Assembly: GCA_018340805.1 (NCBI GenBank)
Contig: JACMZG010001863.1
Coordinates: forward strand, 53,521,315-53,585,314
Source: Microvelia longipes
Lineage: Eukaryota > Arthropoda > Insecta > Hemiptera > Veliidae
Length of the DNA stretch: 64,000 bases
Reading direction: 5' to 3'
Of the stretch, positions 55,875 through 64,000 are shown piece after piece (position 1 is the first letter of the stretch; each line of letters opens with the position of its first letter). The notes under the pieces were generated by a model. It was not told the DNA's origin and ran no database searches. It worked only from the letters and a program-made list of their open reading frames with translations. The position numbers and the translations under genes are program-made.

Positions 55875-56355
55875 TAATTTTCCTCATTTATACCGTAGGT
55901 ATATAGAGAGAGTATTTTTGTTCGCAAAAAAATCCGAAACCGGGATGAAACCGGAATTATTCGTTTCAGGTGTTTTAAGGCCTCCTGAGTGGTTTTCTCA
56001 AAGTTGTCTGTCTGCCTTTATATGTGTGTGTGTGTCTGTTATCATCGTAGCGCCCAGTATATTTATGCACTGAATAAATTAGTTCATTAAGTTTCGTTTC
56101 AATACGACAAGTATATCTGTATTATTTTTGTTGGATCATACAAATTATGGAGCATTGTGCATGGTCAGTGCTGAATGGGTGACCGCTGAGAATGATACAA
56201 ATGCATTTACTATCTAAAGACGAGCTAGCGAGTCCAAATAGCATGTTGCATTATAAATTCGGGGAACTATATTTCTGAGGACGAGCGATGGGAGTCCGAA
56301 GCAGGGAGGATGAGCGTAATGAGGAATATGTCCGAGGTACCCCGTACCCGATCTT
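55875..56355 (+). mobile_element. FamX copy with internal deletion
   Basis: Both ends are present (TTTCCTCATTTATACCGTAG at the left, CGAGGTACCCCGTACCCGAT at the right). The middle from the GTTATCATCGTA block to AATAAATTAGTTCATTAAG is mostly deleted. It keeps the two GACGAGC...GAGTCC blocks. Confidence 0.84.
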
Positions 56356-56519
56356 TAAGATAAATAAGTGTTGCTAAATTATTATGGCATATAATGACAT
56401 TGTGCTTGTTATTGCGTTTATTTTAATATATTGCATACTAATTTATACTATTGTTACCAATTTATACTACATTATACACATTAAAAAGTGTCATTTTAAT
56501 ATTTACTACATTTTGGAAA

Positions 56520-56765
56520 GACCCAGCTAACGTGGGAGCCCTGTGCGTCAAGTACTGTAGATCCTACTAACACAAGAGTTCTATGCGTCAAATATCGTAG
56601 ACCCTATTAAAATTACAACCCGGTGCGTTGGTTATGGTAGATCCTACTAACATAAGAGCCCTGTGCGTCAGTTATCGTAGACCCTACTAACATAAGAGCC
56701 CTGTGCGTCAGTTATCGTAGACCCTGGTTACATAAGAGTCTTGTATGTATCAATGTAGATCCTAG
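56520..56765. repeat. 40-bp minisatellite, about six units
   Basis: Units of GTAGACCCTACTAACATAAG and AGCCCTGTGCGTCAGTTATC. The outer units are the most diverged. Confidence 0.92.
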
Positions 56766-57257
56766 TGTGTGCTAAAGATGAACGTGATCAGTACGTGGAT
56801 AGATGATCGCCAGGACCTATCCTAAATGTTTTTACAGTGGGGACGAGATAAGCAAATAAAATAGATACATCACGGTGTATAATTTAGAAGCTTTATACTC
56901 TAAGAAGCTAGCGAAGCGAGACCAAAGGCATGTGGTTGAGTTTTTAAAGTTTTTAGTTTTTTTAATCCTAGAAAAATGAACATTTATAACACTCTAAAGA
57001 TAATACTTTACAGACTTCTCAAACTGAGTCAGAAAAGTCTGAGAAAGTCCAATATTTCTTTTAATAGCTTAGAGAAAACTTCAATCTATTGGCCTGTATA
57101 TAGCCTGGGGGGCTATATACAGATAATTTTATAAGACTAACAACAAATGTGTGCTTAACAATCTAAAAATAAGTATTTCCCTCAATTTTCCTGAAAACGT
57201 TATCATATTGAATACAAGGAGACAAAACAATTAACCTGCAATGTGTTTTAATAAATA

Positions 57258-57386
57258 GACTACCTTACGTATGGTTCTTCATACATGTAAGGTACGTTCT
57301 ATAAATACGTAAGGTACATTCTTCAGTTACATAAGGTACGTTCTTCAGATACGTAAGGTACGTTCTTCAGTTACGTAAGGTTTCAA
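57258..57386. repeat. 22-bp minisatellite
   Basis: Units of TACGTAAGGTACGTTCTTCA plus GT/GA; the first units are imperfect. It abuts a FamX 5' fragment. Confidence 0.9.
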
Positions 57387-57389
57387 CTC

Positions 57390-57543
57390 TATAACATAAA
57401 TACTAAATACACTGTGAGCTACGATGATAAACACACACAGACTGACAACACTGTGAAAATCACTTAAGAGGCCTGATCACAGTTTCTGATTTTTTTTTGC
57501 AAACTCAATGCTTTCCCTACGATAAAAACGAGAAAAGTAATAA
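57390..57543 (-). mobile_element. FamX 5' fragment
   Basis: GAGCTACGATGATAAACACA, CTGACAACACTGTGAAAATC and AGGCCTGATCAC match the FamX 5' end in reverse. A 22-bp minisatellite abuts it. Confidence 0.7.
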
Positions 57544-57549
57544 AATTTA

Positions 57550-58170
57550 AAAATTCTATCTCTATAGAAATACTACCTACACCCTAACAAATTTAAAGTA
57601 AATACATTTTCGACCCATAAATAAATGTCTCGATAGAACATTTATTTTATTAACGCTTATTTAAACACCGTTTTGTTCTTTTGAAAGAGTCGGTGTTATC
57701 TTTTCTGTTTTAAACAAACAGACTAAAAAGATTATCAAAAGGAATTAGCGATAAAAAAATGTAGAGTAGTTCGAGTTTTGTTTCGCTACCTCGGTTCAGA
57801 TTCAATTAGAATTAGAATTCATTTCAAATGCAAATTGGTCTTTTTCTCCTACCTGTCTTCGTTCTTATCTGCTTTTGTTGGAAAACCTTTATTTTATATT
57901 ACCCTTAGGGCTTAGAAAAGATCTCAACTTCAATCGCCTTAAAACAGAAATGCTGGGCTTAAAGGTTGTTAGGATTTGTAGGTTGCAATGTTGGAAATTC
58001 AGCAAAGAAATATAAAAGTTTGTGACGTAACAAATCCTAGAGATTAACATGGGTTAAAAGTTAAACCACTAAATCCTATCTAGATTTCAAGAAATTTGTA
58101 TGAATCATTGTATTCGAGAAATAAATATACCTCTTTAGAATCAACTCCTATTTAAATATTATTATTTTAT
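57550..58170. other. No recognised features
   Basis: AT-rich; no supported ORF or repeat. Confidence 0.45.
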
Positions 58171-58184
58171 TTTAATGCAGAGTG

Positions 58185-58414
58185 GTCAAGGTCGTTTGAG
58201 CGTTAGTATTTATATTAACCTTTGACTCCACAGAGGTCTGGGGTTCGAAGCCCAGGTTACGCTCTCAGTTTATATATAAGATTTCGTCAAATAATATATT
58301 GCTAACTTTAGATTATACTTTGAGCGTAATGGTTGCCACAACCACCTGAGATGGAGCCTTGCGGCTGATGAGCCGCAAGGGTCTAAACGAGCATTATTAT
58401 TATTATTATTATTC
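58185..58414 (+). mobile_element. tRNA-derived SINE copy 4, divergent tRNA-like head
   Basis: The head GGTCAAGGTCGTTTGAGCG resembles an A box, and GGGGTTCGAAGCCC is a clear B box. The following body (CTCTCAG, then AACTTTAGATTATACTTTGAG) is homologous to the other SINEs here. The element ends in TAAACGAGC plus (ATT)n. The target duplication is TAATGCAGAGTG (58173-58184) against TAATTCAGAGTG (58415-58426). Near the tail is a perfect 10-bp hairpin, CCTTGCGGCT-GATG-AGCCGCAAGG (58357-58380). The head is longer between the boxes than in copies 1-3, which marks a separate subfamily. Confidence 0.82.
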
Positions 58415-58436
58415 TAATTCAGAGTGCAATATTTTT

Positions 58437-58560
58437 TACTTTTTTCTTATTTCTACCGTTTGCACTGATAATCTGTCTACAGGATTTCACCTCCATTGTT
58501 TGTTCCAGTTTTTAAGACCTCTTGAGAAGTTTTACGAAGTTGTCTGTCTATATCTGTTTT
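58437..58560 (+). mobile_element. FamX 5' fragment, strongly decayed
   Basis: TTAAGACCTCTTGAGAAGTT and TTACGAAGTTGTCTGTCTAT align with the FamX 5' end. It lies just after the SINE at 58185. Confidence 0.6.
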
Positions 58561-58799
58561 TTTTTGTTTTGTTTTTTTTTGTTTCCTCTTATCAGTACTA
58601 GAGGCCGTTTATTTTCAGCACGTTCCACAACTGTATTACATGCCTTTTAAAAACAAATGTGTATAAATCTGGTTTTCTTTTCTTAATATTTCTTTTGTTT
58701 TTTTGGTAAAAAATGTTGAATGTTTTCAATCGGATATTTTTATTCAAATTAAAATAAATTGAAACATAAAATTTCAATTTTCCAAAATTTCTTTATTTG

Positions 58800-59705
58800 C
58801 AAGAGTACTCGAGCTTTTCACTAGGATCGAGCTTTAAGTGTGCTCAAGTTTTCGATTAAAAGCTCGAGCTTAATCTTGGGCTCGAGCACGATCCTGGGCT
58901 CGCCCTCGATCCTGGGCTCAACCTCGAGTCTGGGATCGAGGTAAAGCCAGGGTTCGACATCGAGTCTGAGCTCGAGCTTAAGATCGAGCTTGATCCTGTG
59001 TTCGACAATAAGCTTGAGCTCGAAGTCGATCCTGAGATTTCCTTAGCGTGTGGTTTTGTAGTGTAGTTTTATTGTTTACTTGTACATACTTCTTTTTTGC
59101 TAATCATGCCTCCGCTTACTGTCTCAATCACTCTTATCTCTCGAGTCTATTTTAGTAACTTTCCTTCCTTTAGTTTAGATGTTTTATTAAGATTATAAAT
59201 TACATAATGTCAAATAATAAATTTTGTATATGTCAATCATATACATCAAAATAAACATTGAATACTCTAAAACGAAACCAGTTAAATGTTTTGCTTTAGA
59301 TTTACATATTTACATTTATTCAATTGACCTTTACAAGTTTTTTCCTTGTATTCTTATTAATTCTCATTATTCCTTTTATTTTTCATTCTTTGTTCCATTA
59401 GTAAAGTAATAAATACGTTACGTTATTTCAGTAATAAAGATAAGGTTGGTGAATGTAAATACACATTAGTGATTTCACCCTTTGGGAACCTCGATAATTG
59501 TATATTGCGTAGTAATAATGGCACTAATTAATAATGTGACACATTAGTACATTCACTCTTCGAAAACCACTCGAGCTCGGGCTCGACCTCGATCATAGGC
59601 CTAAACTCATGATCGAGCCCTAGCTCGAGCTCGAGATTAGGCTTGATCAGGATCGATCTTATCTATAAGGATCGAGCCCAAAATTTTTAGGATCGCCCAT
59701 CACTA
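58800..59705. mobile_element. Possible non-autonomous element with CTCGAG-rich subterminal repeats
   Basis: Two blocks (58808-59040 and 59569-59690) are built from degenerate GAGCTCGA/GATCCTGGGCTCGA units, and AT-rich sequence lies between them. The right edge, read inverted, is TAGTGATGGGCGATCC, which resembles hAT-type termini. A matching left terminus was not found and no duplication is clear, so the assignment is tentative. Confidence 0.45.
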
Positions 59706-59706
59706 G

Positions 59707-59775
59707 AAGTCAGGTTATTTTTTCGATGTTTCAAAATTCAATCAATAGGGCCCCTCTTGTAATAATATCTCTATG
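59707..59775 (-). mobile_element. hATm MITE copy G, truncated
   Basis: Only about 69 bp of one end are present (GTCAGGTTATTTTTTCGATG to ATATCTCTATG). The other end is missing where the CTCGAG-rich element begins at 59705, so that element or a rearrangement removed it. Confidence 0.75.
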
Positions 59776-59812
59776 TTTGCATTAGTTCAATTTTTAACGA
59801 ATTATAGGTGTG

Positions 59813-60372
59813 CTAACGTTTTTTTTAAAAAAAAGATCACTGAAATTCAATATTTAACACTTTCCAATGAAAACTTAGCAAATTTGTAACTAACCTAAAA
59901 AATTTCAAATTTGGTAAGTGTACCCTTTTATGTAATAATATTAAAAATATTATAATACATAAAATTGTATTTCAATGCGGCTTATATATAAACGGTTTTT
60001 GTTGGATTACTTATTTAAACCAGGTCTGTAATAAGGTATGAGATTGAATAAATTAAGTGCTACCATACTGGCATATTTCTGTATTAGGTTACTATTGCAC
60101 GTATAAATAGCTATTTTTTTATTGGTTTTACTTCTTGTTTCATAATTATGGTCAATATATTGTTTGTCATTCTTAAAATAGTATAATAAAACTGATTTTT
60201 AAATAATTGAGATAAGTTAGAGACAGGCAATTGTTTAAATAAGTCCTCTGTGGGATATAATATTGGGGTTTTAAGGATAATTTTAATGATAGCTATTTGT
60301 GGCATTTCAAGAGAAGCTAAGTAAAAATGGGATGAGGAAAATTATCGAGAAAACCCGTGCCTGATTTTTACC
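59813..60372 (+). mobile_element. FamX fragment split by a LINE remnant
   Basis: AAATTTGGTAAGTGTACCC, TGTAATTTCAATGCGGC-like sequence and CGGTTTTTGTTGGATTAC precede the LINE piece. GGGATGAGGAAAATTATCGA and a GTGCCTGATTTTT end follow it. Confidence 0.6.
60026..60327 (-). mobile_element. LINE C-terminal fragment inserted in a FamX copy
   Basis: The minus-strand frame ending at 60111 contains YPTEDLFKQLPVSNLSQLF, a block typical of the C-terminal region of insect non-LTR reverse transcriptases. It extends upstream of the first Met as HFYLASLE. FamX sequence precedes it (to about 60025) and resumes at 60328 with GGGATGAGGAAAATTATCG, which implies insertion. There is no catalytic domain. Confidence 0.65.
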
Positions 60373-61190
60373 CGTAACCTCATAAATTTGTTTGAGGCGA
60401 TGAGATAATATAAGCTAAAAGTAGTAAATAAATGAGAAAACGTAAAAATGACTGGGTTACTTCTATTTTCCTTTATTAAGAGTGAACTTTCTGTTGTCAT
60501 TTAACTTAATCTTTCCTTTGTAGTCATTCTTGACTTTATGTTCATATTTACCCAATATATCGGTCTGACACGAAATTATATTCTTTCAAAATCGTTTTTT
60601 GTCTGTTTTTAATGAAATAAAGAAAATAAAAAGCAGGGTTTCTTTTTGAACTGCTTCTTGAATCAATTCGAGCGTGCATTTTCTAATATTGACATTTTTA
60701 TATATATTTTATTAGAATTTTTATTTCATTTCTGAATTGCAAAATGAAAATCCTAGATGAGATTTGCTGAAGCGTTCGCGTGCTCGGAAGTAATAGCAGC
60801 TTTGATGAGTCATTCCATAAACATATATTCTCTATTTCTATGGATTACATGGATATATTGATAAAGGAATTGTAGAGAAATGAGTTTGATTTGATGCCTT
60901 CCAGTCGAGTAAATATTCTAGACAAATAAAAACAAGATGGAATTTTATAAAAAGTTTTTCCTTTGTCGTTTGTTAGTTTTCTTTTATTTGTTCTGTCATG
61001 TTATGGTTTTGTCTTTTTTTTTTACTTTTTAAGAAGAAAGTATAGGGCAAACACGTCAAAACATTTAGAAGATCTTTGATAGAGAGACCTGTAATCAGGT
61101 ACAACCGGAGCAACTACACTATCTACAGGTAGCAACACATCTGCTTCTGATAAATAGACAAATGCCTCTCTTGATACAAAGTTAGAAAAA
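60373..61190. other. No recognised features
   Basis: AT-rich; nothing supported. Confidence 0.45.
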
Positions 61191-61195
61191 TACAA

Positions 61196-61410
61196 TTTTA
61201 CTGCTACACGACGCTCGTCTTCAGACAGTAATTTCGTTTGTTTTTTCCCCAGCGGTCACCCATCCAAGCACTGCCCTCGTGCTCGATGTTGCATAGTTTT
61301 TATGACCCAACATGAGTCGTAAATATACTTTCCTTGTTAAAAAAAAACTAAGTATACTTGTTTATTACGTAAATGGATACACTTGTAAGCAATTTATAAC
61401 TCAATTTTTT
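61196..61410 (-). mobile_element. FamX internal fragment
   Basis: ACGACGCTCGTCTTCAGACA, CCAGCGGTCACCCATCCAAG, CGATGTTGCATAGTTTTTAT and TTTATTACGTAAATGGATAC match the FamX 3' half in reverse. Confidence 0.75.
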
Positions 61411-61567
61411 TGTATATACTTAGTATATGTTCAAAAACATTTTAAGAAGGTATGGAAATCTATATGTACAGTAATTATTTTAGAAGTTTGTCATTATAAT
61501 TATGTATTTTTTTCAATAAAGGAAATATTGAAAAAATATATATTTTTTTTCAATTTTCGCAGACTTT

Positions 61568-62110
<543 letters not shown>

Positions 62111-62149
62111 TGTCGTTTTCCATGTTTTTTGGGTCTCTGAGTTGAATGG

Positions 62150-62225
62150 CAGTGTTCCGGAGTCAATTCGAGCACTCAAACTCAGGGTACCTGGGTTCAA
62201 ATCTTGGCAGGGAATAATTCTGGCG
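62150..62225 (+). mobile_element. tRNA-like relic / SINE head
   Basis: The stretch GAATGGCAGTGTTCCGGAG and, about 35 nt later, GGGTTCAAATCTTGG have the spacing of Pol III A and B boxes. No cloverleaf with a credible acceptor stem and no clear tail or target duplication was found. It is a pseudogene or SINE remnant. Confidence 0.4.
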
Positions 62226-62383
62226 CGGTGAATCATTCGCCGTTGTTCTTATAGATATTTCTTATAGAAGTGTCTATAAGAATCACATTACTCCATTTTT
62301 CTCTTTAATGAGTAATTCACGTAAACAAATAATTCTTACTTATTTTACGTTTGAATATTTTAAGATCCATAAAAGGAGATAAA

Positions 62384-62440
62384 TTATATTATCTTATAGA
62401 GATATTATCTTATAGAGATATTATCTTATAGAGATAAACA
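62384..62440. repeat. TATCTTATAGAGAT tandem, three to four units
   Basis: Short 18-bp units ATTATCTTATAGAGAT. Despite the shared AGAGATATT it lacks hATm interior sequence. Confidence 0.8.
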
Positions 62441-63126
62441 TGACATGAGATACTTGGATCTAAAAATAACCCTAAATTTCCCTGATAAATGACATCTTTA
62501 TACTATGTAGGCTAAAGGGTTTAGGGATATTGTAAATAATTTAGCGTCTTCTCTTGCTTCTCCAACTTTATACACGTATTTCGAACAAAAATAAACACAG
62601 CGTAGATATACGACAAGCATAGATATACAACAACACACTAACACACATACATATGTATTTACAACACAAGCAAACACACCAATGTAAAGATTAACAACAC
62701 AACCTACTCCAATAAACACAGAAACAAAGGTACGTACTAACAACAACAACAACAACTCAGCAAATTCCATGTTGTAACAACCAACACACCAGCTAACAAA
62801 CACAAATCTTTGACGAATTCTTTATGTGTTTACTCTTCCTGCAAATACACAAGGAATCCATTATGTGTTTAACTTGAAGATTAGGAAAGGTAACAGATTT
62901 AGGAGGAATTAATGTTGCTTAAGGTATTTAAAATTCATATAAACTCTTGATAATATTTAATATCTTAAAATGCCTTAAAAGATGGTTTTGTTATATTAAA
63001 TATGATTTTAATCCTTAAATTGTTAAGAGCCATTTTGTTTGTAAAAGCAGCAGAATTTGTTTGTAAAATTCCAAAATTTTCTCATCAGTATTAAAATAAA
63101 CCTGGAAATGATTTTTTCAGAGAAAA
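62441..63126. other. No recognised genes
   Basis: AT-rich. 62580-62810 is rich in AACACA/CAACAAC short repeats, which makes a Cys/Val/Tyr-rich minus-strand frame of 101 codons that is judged an artefact. Confidence 0.45.
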
Positions 63127-63670
63127 ATCGGGTACAGGGTACCTCGGTACTTTTCATACGAGTTTCGGACTTGCTTCGCTCGTCCTCAGAATGTCATGTA
63201 TTATCCGAAGATTAAGGTAATATTATGGTGGTCTCGCTTCACTCAACATTATAATTGATTATAAATTATCTAAAGTCTATGGTGTTACAAATTTGTACTC
63301 GCTTTGCTAATTTTCAGACTGTCCCGATAGGCCGAACCTGTAAGTGCCATTACTTTGGACTCGCTTCGCTAATCTTCAGACTATCACAATAGCTCGAACC
63401 AATAAGTGGCATTACTTTGGACTCGCTCCGCTAATCTTCAGACTGTCACGATAGCCCTAACCCGTAAGTGGCATTACTTTGGCCGTGACACACACACACA
63501 GATAGACTGACAGCATGATAAAAACCACTCAGAACGTCATATAACTAAATACAGCCTGAAAAAATAATAACACTTAAATCGAATCATTATGATGAAACCA
63601 CGATATCGGATTTTTAGGATGAACATAATATTTTATCTTTTACCTACAGAAGTAGTTATGAAAAAGTATA
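63127..63670 (-). mobile_element. FamX copy with an internal 62-bp tandem expansion
   Basis: GGTACAGGGTACCTCGGTAC and GACTTGCTTCGCTCGTCCTC open the copy. A 62-bp tandem array containing the GGACTCGCTTCGCT motif follows at 63298-63482. The CA-rich FamX 5' part resumes at 63483 (GACACACACACACAGATAGA). Confidence 0.7.
63298..63482. repeat. 62-bp minisatellite, three units, inside FamX
   Basis: Units read ACTCGCTTCGCTAATCTTCA, GACTGTCACGATAG and AAGTGGCATTACTTTGG. The unit begins with the FamX CTCGCTTCGCT motif, so the array probably grew from FamX sequence. Confidence 0.85.
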
Positions 63671-64000
63671 ATATAAGTTAAAAAATCTATTATGGTAAAA
63701 TAAAACACAACAAGGGCCTAGCGTCTCTATTTAGAATGGAAATTGGAACAAAACATTTTTTCTTCTGAGAGAATAAATTGATTGAATTTTAGGGGGAAAT
63801 CATACTTGACGTCTCAAAACGGCAACCTTGGAGCTTCGCTTTAAACTTTCCCTGACATTAAGTCATTTTCTCTTCTTATAAAACTAATTTTTTGTTTGAT
63901 GTATAATTTTGAACTCTCCGTGTGGTCTTTATTTTTTCCCAACAAACTTACACCACTAACTTCAACAACTTTTATAGGGGTGTGATAGGGAATATCTCAT
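63671..64000. other. No recognised features
   Basis: AT-rich to the window edge; nothing supported. Confidence 0.45.

Noticed and set aside
58357..58426. Hammerhead motif at CTGATGAGCCGC in the SINE
   Set aside because: CTGATGA is formed by the arm and loop of a perfect hairpin, and no GAAA follows at the right place (AAACGAGC only).
62150..62225. Functional tRNA gene
   Set aside because: A and B box-like sequences are present, but no cloverleaf with acceptor pairing or anticodon stem could be folded by eye.
62384..62440. Additional hATm end
   Set aside because: Shares only TAGAGATATT with hATm; lacks the interior and the duplication, so it is a simple tandem repeat.

Overview
This is an AT-rich eukaryotic nuclear window, most likely from an arthropod and probably an insect. 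The support is degenerate C-terminal tails of insect-type LINE reverse transcriptases, tRNA-derived SINEs with (ATT)n tails, abundant short TIR elements, dense minisatellites, and one probable spliced exon. No bacterial-type operon, no complete gene, no rRNA, no functional tRNA and no CRISPR array is visible. The species assignment is inference.

The only convincing host coding sequence is one internal exon at 21721-21848 (+). It encodes a calmodulin-binding IQ motif of the neuromodulin/neurogranin/Igloo type and has a 3' splice site, a 5' splice site and an open frame. The rest of the window is therefore probably intron or gene-flanking DNA packed with repeats.

Layout. About 20 full, truncated or internally deleted copies of one dispersed family, called FamX here, run through the whole window in both orientations. 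FamX is non-coding and about 0.9 kb when complete. It has a GT-rich 5' part, a GACGTCATTA segment, the palindromic motif GACGAGCGAAGCGAGTC and an end reading GGTACCCCGTACC. A second family, hATm, is about 320-340 bp with CATAGAGATAT ends; six complete copies are seen, five with perfect 8-bp target duplications. Other families are a tRNA-derived SINE (four copies), foldback elements with CAGGGTGG ends, hairpin elements carrying a hammerhead-ribozyme-like CTGATGA/GAAA core (H family), TIR elements starting CGACACACGG, nested palindromes at 13911-14597, and three LINE C-terminal fragments.

Region by region: 1-6.6 kb, FamX split by an H element, a 45-bp minisatellite and an old foldback. 7.8-8.8 kb, hATm nested in a palindromic element. 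10-14.6 kb, H elements, FamX and a nested palindrome. 16.4-18.3 kb, a large inverted repeat. 19-23.5 kb, FamX, LINE, SINE, the IQ exon and an 892-bp TIR element. 24-33 kb, hATm, minisatellites, FamX, an H hairpin and a SINE. 33-42 kb, degenerate repeats, hATm copies and a foldback whose arm is amplified in tandem. 44-50 kb, large minisatellites. 50-64 kb, hATm pairs, FamX, SINEs, a CTCGAG-rich element and microsatellites.

The genes do not form a pathway. The biology here is repeat dynamics: insertion into insertion, palindrome formation and tandem amplification, with one exon kept intact among them.
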